Below are positions 7,566 to 16,932 of a DNA stretch of 64,000 nt, in pieces. How positions within the stretch are numbered: position 1 is the stretch's first letter; every line of letters begins with the position of its first letter. The notes beneath the pieces are model-generated. The model was not told where the DNA came from. It was given only the letters and a program-made list of their open reading frames with translations, and did not search any database. The position numbers and the translations under genes are program-made. The DNA is from Mucilaginibacter rigui (GTDB lineage: Bacteria > Bacteroidota > Bacteroidia > Sphingobacteriales > Sphingobacteriaceae), in NCBI RefSeq assembly GCF_014773275.1, contig NZ_JACWMW010000002.1, positions 124,001 to 188,000 on the forward strand, written 5' to 3'.

Positions 7566-9227
7566 TTAGCCTTTCTTAACCCAGCTATCCTTCAGCGTAA
7601 CCGTACGGTTAAACACCAAGTTATCGGGCGTCGAGGTTTTATCTAAAGTAAAATAACCTTTACGCATAAACTGCACTGGTGTACCGGGCTTTGCGTTTGC
7701 AAGGTCGGGTTCAACATAAACGGTTTTTAATACCTGCAGGCTGTTAGGGTTTATGTAATCCTTAAAATCGCCATCCTCGTTGCTCGGGTCTTCCACCTGG
7801 AACAGGCGGTCGTACAGGCGCACTTCGGCAGTTTTGGCATGGTCGGCGCTCACCCAGTGTATGGTACCTTTTACGTTGATGCCGCTGGTGTCGTTCCCGC
7901 TTTTGGATTCGGGAATGTACGAGCAATGTATGGCGGTGATGTTGCCGTTGGCATCTTTCTCAATGCTTTCGCCTTTTATAATATAAGCGTTCTTTAACCT
8001 TACCATCAGGCCAATACCCAGGCGGAAATATTTTTTGGTTGGCTCTTCCATAAAGTCGTCGCGCTCAATCCAAAGCTCGCGGCTAAACGGAAACTCGCGG
8101 CTGCCATCGCCACCCTCAACCTCCGGGTTGTTCTCTCCATGGAAAACATCCTTCTGGCCTTCCGGGTAGTTATCAATGATCAGTTTAACCGGGTCAAGCA
8201 CGGCCATACGGCGCCATGCGGTTTTGTTCAGGTCCTCGCGAATGCAGAACTCCAGCAAACCAACGTCAATCATGTTCTCGCGCTTGGCCACACCAATGCG
8301 TTCGCAAAACTCGCGGATGCTGGCAGGCGTATAACCACGGCGGCGCAGGCCGCTAATGGTAGGCATGCGCGGGTCATCCCATCCATCAACATGCCCCTCC
8401 TCTACCAGTTGCAGCAGCTTGCGCTTGCTCATTACAGTATAGTTGAGGTTTAAACGCGCAAACTCGTATTGCTTACTCGGAAAGATGTTCAGTTTTTCGA
8501 TAAACAGATCATACAACGGGCGGTGCGGAACAAACTCCAGCGTACAAATACTGTGGGTTATCTCCTCAATGGCATCGCTTTGTCCGTGTGCAAAATCATA
8601 CATCGGGTAAATGCACCATGCATCGCCGGTGCGGTGGTGGTGGGCATGCTTAATGCGGTACATCAATGGGTCGCGCAGCAGCATATTTGGCGATGCCAGG
8701 TCAATTTTGGCGCGCAAAACCTTAGCACCATCAGGGAATTTACCAGCCTTCATATCCGCAAATAGTTGCAGGTTCTCTTCCACGCTGCGGTTGCGGTATT
8801 GGTTACCTTTACCCGGTTCGGTTGGCGTACCTTTTTGGGCAGCTATCTCTTCAGCTGTGCTATCGTCAACATAAGCCATCCCTTGTTTTATCAGTGTAAC
8901 GGCAAACTCATACAGCTTGTCGAAATAATCAGACGCGTAAAGCTCTTCGGCCCAGTCAAAACCCAGCCATTTTACATCCTCTTTTATACTGTCAACGTAT
9001 TCTACGTCTTCTTTTACGGGGTTGGTATCGTCAAAACGCAGGTTGGTTTTGCCGTTATATTTTTTTGCCAGGCCAAAGTTAAGGCATATGGATTTTGCGT
9101 GGCCAATATGCAGGTAACCGTTAGGCTCGGGCGGGAAACGTGTAAGCACCCTACCCCCGTTTTTGCCGGCGGCCAGGTCTTCTTCAACAATTTCCTCTAT
9201 AAAGTTCAGTGATCTTTCTTCGCTCAT
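7566..9227 (-). CDS. glnS: Glutaminyl-tRNA synthetase
   Basis: 553 residues from the ATG at 9225-9227. It charges tRNA-Gln with glutamine in the cytoplasm. The class I signatures are clear: [15 protein letters not shown] with HIGH at 40-43 and VMSKRK (265-270) in place of [28 protein letters not shown] and [13 protein letters not shown] are diagnostic of GlnRS. The C-terminal half has the two beta-barrel anticodon-binding domains. The open frame extends 47 residues upstream, but the MSEERSLNF start fits the family N-terminus and a TATTTTTG box lies just before it, so the extension is rejected. Confidence 0.97.
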   Translation of the reverse strand: MSEERSLNFIEEIVEEDLAAGKNGGRVLTRFPPEPNGYLHIGHAKSICLNFGLAKKYNGKTNLRFDDTNPVKEDVEYVDSIKEDVKWLGFDWAEELYASDYFDKLYEFAVTLIKQGMAYVDDSTAEEIAAQKGTPTEPGKGNQYRNRSVEENLQLFADMKAGKFPDGAKVLRAKIDLASPNMLLRDPLMYRIKHAHHHRTGDAWCIYPMYDFAHGQSDAIEEITHSICTLEFVPHRPLYDLFIEKLNIFPSKQYEFARLNLNYTVMSKRKLLQLVEEGHVDGWDDPRMPTISGLRRRGYTPASIREFCERIGVAKRENMIDVGLLEFCIREDLNKTAWRRMAVLDPVKLIIDNYPEGQKDVFHGENNPEVEGGDGSREFPFSRELWIERDDFMEEPTKKYFRLGIGLMVRLKNAYIIKGESIEKDANGNITAIHCSYIPESKSGNDTSGINVKGTIHWVSADHAKTAEVRLYDRLFQVEDPSNEDGDFKDYINPNSLQVLKTVYVEPDLANAKPGTPVQFMRKGYFTLDKTSTPDNLVFNRTVTLKDSWVKKG

Positions 9228-9234
9228 GATGAAG

Positions 9235-9242
9235 CAAAAATA
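9235..9242 (-). promoter_or_regulatory. Candidate -7 promoter element of glnS
   Basis: On the minus strand this reads TATTTTTG, a perfect TAnnTTTG box. Only seven bases separate it from the glnS ATG, so the mRNA would be leaderless or nearly so. No good TTTG -33 element is present. Confidence 0.5.
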
Positions 9243-9438
9243 GGAAAAATTTAGAGGGGATGGGTAACGATATTGCAGTAACTGATACCGTTTTATGGCG
9301 TTGCCTGCGGCCCGGGCTTTCCGCTCATACTGCACAGGCCTTAGGCGCAGGGCCGGTATCCGCTGCAATCCCTAACGCGGGTGTCTGAACCTTGATTTCG
9401 TAGGATTTTCCTGATTACCACGATTTAGGACAGGCAAT

Positions 9439-9730
9439 GAACGAGCGGCGGCCTGACAGAAAAGCGGGCCAAAGGTAAAGGCCTGTGCGGGGAAGCTTTT
9501 TTCTGTCTTGATCTTTGCTTCTTTCTATCAAGAGAAAAAGTAGCCTCCGCGGTAATGAGCGGCGGATTAATACAGTGGTACACTTAGCATGAGAGATACA
9601 GAAACAAGCGTAATTTCTATACGTCCTAAATAGACTGCTTTGTTCCTCGCAATGACGCGCTGCGAAATTGCATGGCGATTACTTACTGCTTGTAGAAGAT
9701 TTCTCCTCGCTACGCTCGTTCGAAATGACA
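9439..9730. repeat. Dispersed intergenic repeat, copy B
   Basis: It has the same block order as copy A at 5781-6047, with internal differences. It also contains, at about 9633-9659, the phrase TTGTTCCTCGCAATGACGCG, a half-copy of the CTCGCAATGAC repeat family seen at 37981-38056. It fills most of the 527-base gap between glnS and the flavoprotein gene; I see no gene here. Confidence 0.7.
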
Positions 9731-9754
9731 TAGTTATTTAACGCATTGGAGAGA

Positions 9755-11305
9755 TTATCCAAAATACCTAACCACCCCATCAGCACAATTAACCCCATCA
9801 ATAGCTGCGGAGATAATCCCACCAGCATATCCTGCGCCTTCCCCGCAAGGGAACAGCCCGGCAACCTGCGGATGCTGAAAAGTCTCCCTATCGCGGGGCA
9901 CTTTTACGGGCGATGATGTGCGCGATTCTACACCTACCAATATCGCCTCGTTGGTATAGTAGCCTTTCATCTTACGGCCAAAGGCAGGCAGCGCTTTGCG
10001 CAGGCGGTTGTGGATCCAGTGAGGTAGTACCTCTTTCAGGTCTACACTTTTGCAACCGGGCAGGTACGAGTTCTCTGGCAGATCGACAGATACCCGGCCT
10101 TCCACAAAATCAACCATGCGCTGTGCGGGGGCAACCAGGTTACCGCCACCGGCTTTAAAGGCCAGATGCTCTACCTGCTGCTGAAAGTTCAGCATCCGGA
10201 AAGGGTCGTTCATATCGCCTTTTACATCTTCCATGTTTATTTGCACTACAGTACCCGAGTTAGCGAAGGGGTTGTTACGTTTGCTCGGGCTCCATCCGTT
10301 AACTACGATCTCGTCCTGAGCAGTGGCACAGGGGGCTATGATACCACCAGGGCACATGCAAAAGGAAAACACGCCCCTGTCCTCTACCTGCTCCACTAAA
10401 TTATAGTAAGATGGCGGCAGGTCGGGGCCACGGTATTCGCAATGGTATTGGGCGCGGTCAATAATTTCCTGCGGGTGCTCAATACGCACACCCAAAGCGA
10501 AGGGTTTGGCCTCAATCAATATATCCTGACTATGCAGCATCCTGAAAACATCGTGCGCCGAGTGGCCGGTAGCCAATATCACGGCATCGGCTAATAGCTT
10601 TTCGCCGTTGGCCAGCTGCACGCCTTTTATCTTACCAAACTCAACTAATAATGCCGAAACTTTTGTATCAAACAGCACCTCGCCGCCTGCTTCCAAAATG
10701 CTTTCGCGCATGGCGGTGATAATTTGCGGCAGCTTGTTGGTACCAATATGCGGGCGGGCATCTACCAAAATATCTTCGGTAGCGCCGTGGGCCACAAAGG
10801 TTTTTAATACGCCATTCACATCGCCGCGCTTGGTGCTGCGGGTATAAAGCTTGCCATCCGAGTAGGTGCCTGCCCCGCCTTCGCCAAAGCAGTAGTTGCT
10901 TTCGGGGTTTACCAGGCCTTGTTTGTTGATGTTAGCCAGATCTCGGCGGCGTTGTTTTACGTCTTTACCACGCTCTAATATTACAGGTTTTAATCCCTGC
11001 TCTATACATTGCAGGGCAGCGAAGATCCCGGCCGGGCCGGCGCCAACAATGATAACACGCCAGGCGTCCTTTACGTTTTTATATTGAGGGGTGTAGATCT
11101 CGGTTTGTACAGGCTCGTCTATAAATATGCGTACCTGCATGCGGTACAATACCTTGCGGCCACGCGCGTCTATCGAGCGCTTTAATATTTTAATGCCGGT
11201 TATTCTTTTTTGCGGAATGTTAACGGCGGCAGATACCAGACCTGTTAAAATTGCTTCATCTTCCTGTTGCCCGGGTTGGCAAACAATTTCTGCTTCTTTT
11301 ATCAT
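9755..11305 (-). CDS. FAD-dependent oxidoreductase (COG2509-type flavoprotein)
   Basis: 516 residues. An N-terminal segment of about 80 residues (ITGIKILKRSIDARGRKVLYRMQV) precedes the FAD-binding Rossmann motif WRVIIVGAGPAGIFAALQ. ERGKDVKQRRRDL, CFGEGGAGTYSDGKLYTR and ILATGHSAHDVF are typical of the family of predicted FAD dehydrogenases in COG2509. The C-terminus PCGEGAGYAGGIISAAIDG closes the FAD site. It is soluble; the substrate is unknown. It is a single-gene unit with no informative neighbours. Confidence 0.9.
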   Translation of the reverse strand: MIKEAEIVCQPGQQEDEAILTGLVSAAVNIPQKRITGIKILKRSIDARGRKVLYRMQVRIFIDEPVQTEIYTPQYKNVKDAWRVIIVGAGPAGIFAALQCIEQGLKPVILERGKDVKQRRRDLANINKQGLVNPESNYCFGEGGAGTYSDGKLYTRSTKRGDVNGVLKTFVAHGATEDILVDARPHIGTNKLPQIITAMRESILEAGGEVLFDTKVSALLVEFGKIKGVQLANGEKLLADAVILATGHSAHDVFRMLHSQDILIEAKPFALGVRIEHPQEIIDRAQYHCEYRGPDLPPSYYNLVEQVEDRGVFSFCMCPGGIIAPCATAQDEIVVNGWSPSKRNNPFANSGTVVQINMEDVKGDMNDPFRMLNFQQQVEHLAFKAGGGNLVAPAQRMVDFVEGRVSVDLPENSYLPGCKSVDLKEVLPHWIHNRLRKALPAFGRKMKGYYTNEAILVGVESRTSSPVKVPRDRETFQHPQVAGLFPCGEGAGYAGGIISAAIDGVNCADGVVRYFG

Positions 11306-11375
11306 AATGTGATGCCGGGTTTTTATCCCGGATGGTGCAAAGATAATATTTTAAGCGGGCTGTTTGTGTGATTGT

Positions 11376-11489
11376 TTAACCACAGAGGACACGGAGAATT
11401 AGCTTGACTGGTTAGCACAGAGTACGCAGAGTGTTTATTTATTAATTGAAATCAAACTCTGTGAAAACCTCAGTGCCCTCTGTGGTTAA
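11376..11489. repeat. Long imperfect inverted repeat, ACCACAGAGG family (second copy)
   Basis: AACCACAGAGGACACGGAG on the left pairs with the complement of CTCAGTGCCCTCTGTGGTT on the right. It belongs to the same family as 461-567. It lies in the spacer between the divergent flavoprotein and sigma-factor genes. The rest of that spacer (11490-11672) is AT-rich and holds a small palindrome, ACGGTTGACCGT at 11551-11562, which may be an operator. Confidence 0.7.
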
Positions 11490-11672
11490 AGCCTAAAAAG
11501 CCACGTGCAATCATAGTGTACAACATACACTTACGGGCGTACGGTACAGAACGGTTGACCGTCCGCTATCGTACAGTTTTAAAACAAGATAAAAATTATT
11601 TAACTGATTATCAGCAAATTAAAAATGCGGCTGTATTTTGGCATAGGGTGTTGTAGATTAAAAAACAATAAG

Positions 11673-12242
11673 ATGATGACTACCGTTGATAACCGCTTAC
11701 AAACACTTTGGGAAGGTTGCATGCGTAACGACAGAAAGCAACAAGAATTATTATACAAAGCTTTAGCGCCAAAAATGCTTGCGGTTTGCATGCGCTATGC
11801 GAAAGATAAAGACGAAGCACAGGACATCCTGCAGGAAGGCTTTATCAAGATGTTTAAAAACATGGAGAACTACCGTGGCGAAGGCAGCCTGGAAGGGTGG
11901 ATCCGCCGGATAATGGTACACAGCGCCATATCACGCTACCGTAAAGCAAAAAGCATGGTATTGATTGATGATTTTGCCGAACAAAACATCCCCGTTAGCA
12001 GCAGCTATAACGATAACGGCCTTGAAGCCCGCGACCTGATGAACATGGTACAGGAGTTACCCGCTACTTACCGTTCGGTATTTAACCTGTACGCTATAGA
12101 AGGTTTCTCTCACCAGGAAATTGGCAGCAAATTAGGTATGAGCGAACTATTATCGCGCACTACCCTACACCGCGCCCGCACTATCCTTAAAGAAAAACTG
12201 AACAGCTTAGCTGTAAGAGAGCGCCACTGCATGGCTGGGTAA
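11673..12242 (+). CDS. ECF-type RNA polymerase sigma factor
   Basis: 189 residues from the ATG at 11673; an upstream ATG at 11625 would add a Cys-containing tail not typical of the family. Region 2 is plain: LLYKALAPKMLAVCMRYAKDKDEAQDILQEGFIKMF, then SLEGWIRRIMVHSAISRYRK. Region 4 is MVQELPATYRSVFNLYAIEGFSHQEIGSKLGM followed by a recognition helix SRTTLHRARTILKEKL. It directs RNA polymerase to a dedicated set of promoters. No anti-sigma gene follows; transcription runs into a large palindrome at 12271-12320. Bacteroidota often carry such orphan ECF factors. Confidence 0.9.
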   Translation: MMTTVDNRLQTLWEGCMRNDRKQQELLYKALAPKMLAVCMRYAKDKDEAQDILQEGFIKMFKNMENYRGEGSLEGWIRRIMVHSAISRYRKAKSMVLIDDFAEQNIPVSSSYNDNGLEARDLMNMVQELPATYRSVFNLYAIEGFSHQEIGSKLGMSELLSRTTLHRARTILKEKLNSLAVRERHCMAG

Positions 12243-12270
12243 TAAAGCCCCGTTACCAACCTACTTCACA

Positions 12271-12320
12271 TGATTTATTGATTACCCGCTGGCAAGCCCG
12301 CCAGGTTAATCAATAAATCA
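12271..12320. repeat. Compound palindrome after the sigma-factor gene
   Basis: TGATTTATTGATTA pairs with TTAATCAATAAATCA, and inside it CTGGC pairs with GCCAG, giving a 50-base hairpin. It could stop transcription of the sigma gene although no T run follows. GCGCCAGGTTAATCATC at 56561-56577 shares the right arm, so this is partly a dispersed element. Confidence 0.65.
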
Positions 12321-12428
12321 AAAGGTGAGCAACTTTCGCTACCCACCTTTCAATTATCATTCAATATTCTTTATTCAGAGTTCAGTGTCCGATATTCAAT
12401 CGTTCAACTAATCACCAATCACTATTCT

Positions 12429-14720
12429 CTAACGATGTTTGCTGCTCATATAGAACACCAGTTCGCCGCCATTCATAATATCCTGGTGGGTAATAGTTAG
12501 GCTGTTATAAGGCTTGCCATTCAGTGTCATTTTCTGCACATAAACATTCTTCTCGCTTTGGTTTTTTACGTTCACCGTAAACGTTTTACCATTACCAACC
12601 TGTATGGTTGCATTGTTTACCGATGGGCTGCCGATCGAGTAATCAACCGAGCCCGGCGCTACGGGATAAAAACCTATCGAGCTGAAGATATACCAGGCAC
12701 TCATTTGGCCGGTATCGTCATTGCCACCCAAACCATCAGGTGTTGGTTTGTACATACGTGGTAATATCATGCGGATGCGTTCCTGTGTTTTCCATGGCTT
12801 GTCTGTCCAGTTGTACAGGTAAGCCACGTGGTGCGATGGTTCGTTACCATGCACATAGTTACCAATGATACCATCGCGGGTAATATCTTCCGTTTCGGCA
12901 AAGTATTTATCGGGCAGGTTCATGGTGAACAACGAATCGAGATAACCTACAAAACGCTTGTTGCCCCCCATCAGTTTGATCAGGCTGGTTGGATCCTGCG
13001 GAACGAAGAGGGTATAATTCCAGGCGTTACCTTCAATAAAGCCTTCGTTAATGGTGCTTAACGGGTCGAACTTGGCGCGGAAAGTGCCATCCGCTTTTCT
13101 CGGCCTCATAAAGCCCGATTTATCATCGTACACATTTTTGTAGTTCTCGCTGCGTTTGATGAATTCGTTGTAGATATCTGTTTTACCCAACTTTTTTGCC
13201 ATCTGTGCAATAGCCCAATCATCATAAGCATACTCTAAAGTATTTGATACCGATACGCCTGTTTTTTCATCAGGGATGTAGCCTTTATCCATGTATTCGC
13301 CAATGCCTTCGTAACTGCGGTGGCGGGCGGTAGTAACTGCGGCATCTAAAGCTTTATTGGCATCAAACGGGGCATTGCCTTTAACAACGGCATCAGCCAA
13401 AACAGCAACGCTGTGGTAACCGCTCATGCACCAGTTCTCGTTTGCCGAGTTGCTCCAAACCGGCAGCATGTTCTCCGGGCTTTGGTCAAAATGTACCAGC
13501 ATTGATCTTACCATATCGGCATTGCGCTGCGGTTGTATAATGTTAAACAGCGGGTGCAGCGCACGGTAGGTATCCCATAACGAGAAAGTGGTATAGTTGG
13601 TAAACCCATCAGCCTTGTGCACGTTTTGGTCGAGCCCTTTGTATTGCCCGTCAACATCCATGTAAACGGTTGGGTTTATCATGGTGTGGTACATGGCGGT
13701 ATAAAAATCCTGTTTGCGCTCTACAGACGCATTAATTGTGATTTTTTCCAATTCGGTCTCCCATAGCTTTTGTCCGTCGGCTTTTACCTTATCAAAATCC
13801 CATCCGGGAGCTTCGGCCTGCATATTGGCTAAGGCGCCATCCATGCTCACCGGCGACAGGGCAAATTTTATCTTGATCTTCTCGCCTTCTTCGGTTTTAA
13901 AATCAAAGTAAGCACGGATCTGCTTACCGGCTATCTCGGGGAAGTTTTTTGATTGATTGAACTTGCCCCAAAAACCGCCGTAAACTTCGCGTTTATCATA
14001 TTTCTTAAACCCATGCTGAATGAATTTTTTGTTGAACGCCATGGCAAAGTACAAAGTACGGGTACGCGCCCAGCCGTTGGTTTGGCGGTAACCTACCAGC
14101 GTACTATCGTTCAGTAGTTTCACGTATGTCCAAACGGTTTTGTCAGGATAATTATAGATGCCTGCCATCAGGTCAAGTATCACGTGCGATTGGTCTGATT
14201 TAGGGAAGGTGTACTGATGGAAACCAACGCGTGCGCTGGTGGTTAGCTCGGCAGTGATGTTTGATGCATCAAGCTTTACTTTGTAATAGTTAGCCGCGCT
14301 TACTTCATTAGCATGCGAAAATGCCGAGCGGTAACCGCTGCCGGGTACATCTGCCACGCCGGGGTTTAATTTTAAGGGTCCTACAGTTGGCATAATTAAA
14401 AAATCACCCAGATCAGAGTGGCCTGTACCGCTAAAATGTGTGTGGCTAAACCCTACAATAGTTTTATCCTCGTACTGGTAGCCTGCACAATATTCATAAA
14501 CCTTGGGGTTATACTTCCCGTTAAGCTCATAACTGGCCGTATCGGTTTCGGGGCTTAGCTGCACCATCCCGAAGGGAACAGTTGCACCCGGGTAGGTGTG
14601 GCCCATGCGTTGCGTGCCAATAATTGGCTTTACGTATTGCACTAAATTTTCGTGAGGGGTGTTTTGCGCGGCTGCCTGCAGGCCGGTGCAAATTAAAAGG
14701 GCGGCAAATATTTTATTCAT
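12429..14720 (-). CDS. GH92 family alpha-mannosidase, secreted
   Basis: 763 residues with a signal peptide (IFAALLICTGLQAAAQ). The body matches glycoside hydrolase family 92 throughout: VKPIIGTQRMGHTYPGATVPFGMVQLSP at the N-terminus, YEYCAGYQYEDKTIVGFSHTHFSGTG, TTFSLWDTYRALHPL, GNEPSHHVAYLYNW and GGNDDTGQMSAWYIFSSIGFYPVAPGS near the end. The family is made of calcium-dependent exo-alpha-mannosidases that trim N-glycans or yeast mannan, usually periplasmic. It stands alone; the SusC/SusD pair at 19-24 kb is separated by several unrelated genes. A TATATTTG promoter element lies about 44 bases upstream. Confidence 0.95.
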   Translation of the reverse strand: MNKIFAALLICTGLQAAAQNTPHENLVQYVKPIIGTQRMGHTYPGATVPFGMVQLSPETDTASYELNGKYNPKVYEYCAGYQYEDKTIVGFSHTHFSGTGHSDLGDFLIMPTVGPLKLNPGVADVPGSGYRSAFSHANEVSAANYYKVKLDASNITAELTTSARVGFHQYTFPKSDQSHVILDLMAGIYNYPDKTVWTYVKLLNDSTLVGYRQTNGWARTRTLYFAMAFNKKFIQHGFKKYDKREVYGGFWGKFNQSKNFPEIAGKQIRAYFDFKTEEGEKIKIKFALSPVSMDGALANMQAEAPGWDFDKVKADGQKLWETELEKITINASVERKQDFYTAMYHTMINPTVYMDVDGQYKGLDQNVHKADGFTNYTTFSLWDTYRALHPLFNIIQPQRNADMVRSMLVHFDQSPENMLPVWSNSANENWCMSGYHSVAVLADAVVKGNAPFDANKALDAAVTTARHRSYEGIGEYMDKGYIPDEKTGVSVSNTLEYAYDDWAIAQMAKKLGKTDIYNEFIKRSENYKNVYDDKSGFMRPRKADGTFRAKFDPLSTINEGFIEGNAWNYTLFVPQDPTSLIKLMGGNKRFVGYLDSLFTMNLPDKYFAETEDITRDGIIGNYVHGNEPSHHVAYLYNWTDKPWKTQERIRMILPRMYKPTPDGLGGNDDTGQMSAWYIFSSIGFYPVAPGSVDYSIGSPSVNNATIQVGNGKTFTVNVKNQSEKNVYVQKMTLNGKPYNSLTITHQDIMNGGELVFYMSSKHR

Positions 14721-14763
14721 TAAAGGGACTTAATAATGCTTATCAGTAAATGTATTACGCATG

Positions 14764-14771
14764 CAAATATA
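14764..14771 (-). promoter_or_regulatory. Candidate -7 element of the GH92 gene
   Basis: It reads TATATTTG on the minus strand, a perfect TAnnTTTG box, 43 bases from the GH92 ATG. The -33 region is not distinct. Confidence 0.5.
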
Positions 14772-14916
14772 AAATCATATACCATGTAAGCTGTATTTAA
14801 TTACATTTACACAGCCAATTATTGCCATTATGGCGTAAATGTTACCATTTGTAACAACGGTATGCGTTTTGTAATCTAATTCGTAAATTCACATCACCAT
14901 AAACAAACAAACACAA

Positions 14917-15495
14917 ATGAAAAATTTATTGATCGTAATAGCTGTTGTTGTAGTATTAGCCCTGATGGGTGGCTGCAGTTACAATGGCATGGTAAAGTCT
15001 GACGAGAATGTAAAAGGTAAATGGGGCGAAGTTCAGACCCAGTACCAACGCCGCAGCGATTTGATCCCTAACCTGGTATCAACCGTAAAAGGCGAAGCTA
15101 ATTTTGAAAAAGGAACATTAACCGAAGTAACCAATGCACGCGCAAGGGCTACCTCCATACAGGTTGACCCAACCAAGTTAACCCCCGAAGCTATACAGCA
15201 ATACCAACAGGCGCAAGGCCAGTTAAGTACTGCCTTAGGCCGCTTATTGGTAGCATCAGAAAACTATCCTACACTTAGGGCTAATGAAGCGTTCAGGGGC
15301 TTACAGGTGCAATTGGAAGGCACCGAGAACCGCATCTCTGTAGCACGCCGCGATTTTAATGAATCGGTACAGGCTTATAACAGCAAGATCCGCACTTTCC
15401 CGGCCAATATAACTGCCAAATTATTCGGGTTTTCCGAAAAAGGCTACTTCCAGAGCGAAGCAGGTTCTGATAAAGCACCCAAAGTTCAGTTTTAA
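14917..15495 (+). CDS. LemA family protein
   Basis: 192 residues. A single N-terminal hydrophobic segment (LLIVIAVVVVLALMGGC) may act as membrane anchor or lipoprotein signal (Cys20). The LemA core follows: NGMVKSDENVKGKWGEVQTQYQRRSDLIPNLVSTVKG, then QAQGQLSTALGRLLVASENYPTLRANEAFRGLQ and ENRISVARRDFNESVQAYN, all helices of the LemA fold facing the periplasm. Its biochemical role is unknown. It begins a three-gene run with two TPM-domain proteins; this association is widespread in Bacteroidota. Confidence 0.94.
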   Translation: MKNLLIVIAVVVVLALMGGCSYNGMVKSDENVKGKWGEVQTQYQRRSDLIPNLVSTVKGEANFEKGTLTEVTNARARATSIQVDPTKLTPEAIQQYQQAQGQLSTALGRLLVASENYPTLRANEAFRGLQVQLEGTENRISVARRDFNESVQAYNSKIRTFPANITAKLFGFSEKGYFQSEAGSDKAPKVQF

Positions 15496-15603
15496 TTAAT
15501 GAATTATTGAGTTAGCGAATTAGTGATTTGAGGGTCGCTTATTCGCTAACTTATCCTTTAAATCACTAATTAAAAAATTCACCAAATCACTAATTAATTT
15601 CAG

Positions 15604-16038
15604 ATGTCCGTATTTACCGAAGACGAACAGCAGCGCATACAACAGGCTGTTGCCGCTGCCGAAAAAAGCACATCGGGCGAGATACGCGTTTGCATGGAAA
15701 AAACATGCAGCGACAACCCGCTTGACCGCGCCGCCAAGTATTTTGCACAACTGGAAATGCATAAAACAAAACTGCGCAACGGCGTACTTATTTATGTAGC
15801 CACTGTTGACCGTAAGTTTGCCATTATTGGCGATGCGGGTATAAACAGCGTTGTGCCGGCTGATTTTTGGGATAGCACCAAAGAGGCCATGCTGAGCCAT
15901 TTTAAATACGGCAACCTGGTTGAAGGTATTGTTACCGGCATTACACAGGCCGGCGAACAGTTAAAAAAATACTTCCCCCACCTGCTTAACGATAAGAACG
16001 AACTGCCCGACGATATCGCCTTTATGGATGGCAATTAA
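15604..16038 (+). CDS. TPM-domain protein, soluble
   Basis: 144 residues, no signal and no membrane segment. FTEDEQQRIQQAVAAAEKSTSGEIRVCMEKTC and NGVLIYVATVDRKFAIIGDAGINSVVP make up a TPM (TLP18.3/Psb32/MOLO-1) domain, followed by FWDSTKEAMLSHFKYGNLVEGIVTGI. TPM domains are found in thylakoid repair proteins with phosphatase activity, but bacterial functions are poorly defined. It follows lemA after 108 AT-rich bases and precedes a second, membrane-bound TPM protein by 6 bases, so the three are likely co-expressed. Confidence 0.88.
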   Translation: MSVFTEDEQQRIQQAVAAAEKSTSGEIRVCMEKTCSDNPLDRAAKYFAQLEMHKTKLRNGVLIYVATVDRKFAIIGDAGINSVVPADFWDSTKEAMLSHFKYGNLVEGIVTGITQAGEQLKKYFPHLLNDKNELPDDIAFMDGN

Positions 16039-16044
16039 CAACAA

Positions 16045-16857
16045 GTGATGTTAAAAAGAACAATTTTATGGCTTGCCCTGGTGCTATGCATCAATACAGC
16101 CTTTTCGCAAGATATCCCTGAAAAACCAAATACGCTGGTTAATGATTATACTAAGATCGGCCTGTCTGAAACTTCCAGACTACAACTTGAAAGAAAACTC
16201 GTAGCATTTGCCGACTCTACATCCACCCAAATAGCAATTGCAATTATTGAGTCGACAGGGGATTATGATATAAATGACTATGGTGCACGTTTGCTGCGCA
16301 AATGGGGTATTGGCACTAAAGAAAAAAACAACGGTATTTTAATACTTGTTGCTGTAAAAGACCGAAAGATGGCTATACAGACGGGGTATGGCGCCGAGGG
16401 CGCTCTGCCGGATATTATTACCCAGCAGATCATTCAGAATGACATGAAACCCCATTTTAAAGATAATGATTATTATGGCGGGCTTGACGCAGCTACTGAC
16501 GACATTATCAAATACATGAAGGGTGAGTACAAAGCGGATGCAAAAAACGTTAAAGGTAAAGGCGATGGCAGCCCAATCGGTTTTATAGTTATCATTGTAA
16601 TTGTTGTGCTTATCATTATTTTCCGTAAGCGCGGCGGTGGCGGTGGTGGTGGCCGTATTATTGGCAGCCGTGGCGGTGCAAGCCCGTTCTGGTGGTTCCT
16701 GGCAGGCAACTTGCTTGGCGGCGGCGGCCGTAGCAGCGGCAGCGACTGGGGAGGATTCTCCGGTGGCGGTGGCGGCTTCGGCGGCGGCGGCGGTGGTGGG
16801 TTCGGCGGCTTTGGCGGCGGAAGCGGCGGCGGCGGTGGGAGCAGCGGTAGCTGGTAA
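16045..16857 (+). CDS. TPM-domain membrane protein with glycine-rich tail (YgcG-like)
   Basis: 270 residues. A signal peptide (LWLALVLCINTAFSQ) leads into a periplasmic TPM domain (about 28-160) with LVNDYTKIGLSETSRLQLERKL, QIAIAIIESTGDYDINDYGARLLRKWGIG and NNGILILVAVKDRKMAIQTGYG. A membrane segment (IGFIVIIVIVVLIIIFRKR, about 178-197) follows, then a tail of some 70 residues made almost wholly of Gly, Ser and Phe. This order is that of YgcG/BA71-like proteins. Function is unknown; the operon with lemA suggests an envelope role. Confidence 0.9.
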   Translation: MMLKRTILWLALVLCINTAFSQDIPEKPNTLVNDYTKIGLSETSRLQLERKLVAFADSTSTQIAIAIIESTGDYDINDYGARLLRKWGIGTKEKNNGILILVAVKDRKMAIQTGYGAEGALPDIITQQIIQNDMKPHFKDNDYYGGLDAATDDIIKYMKGEYKADAKNVKGKGDGSPIGFIVIIVIVVLIIIFRKRGGGGGGGRIIGSRGGASPFWWFLAGNLLGGGGRSSGSDWGGFSGGGGGFGGGGGGGFGGFGGGSGGGGGSSGSW

Positions 16858-16932
16858 ATTCTAAAGCGCTAAAAACTAAATTCTAAAAAGGCTTCCTAAT
16901 CACAAATAACAAGTCACTGATCTCTAACCATC

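Noticed and set aside
8766..9212. 148-codon open frame on the plus strand
   Set aside because: It is antisense to glnS; no recognisable domain.
9228..9368. 47-residue N-terminal extension of the glnS frame
   Set aside because: The family N-terminus is at 9227, a perfect promoter box lies just upstream of it, and the extension is rich in Arg/Ala from repeat-like sequence.
11625..11672. Upstream start of the second ECF sigma factor
   Set aside because: The added residues (including two adjacent Cys) do not belong to the family, and the ATG pair at 11673 gives a standard N-terminus.
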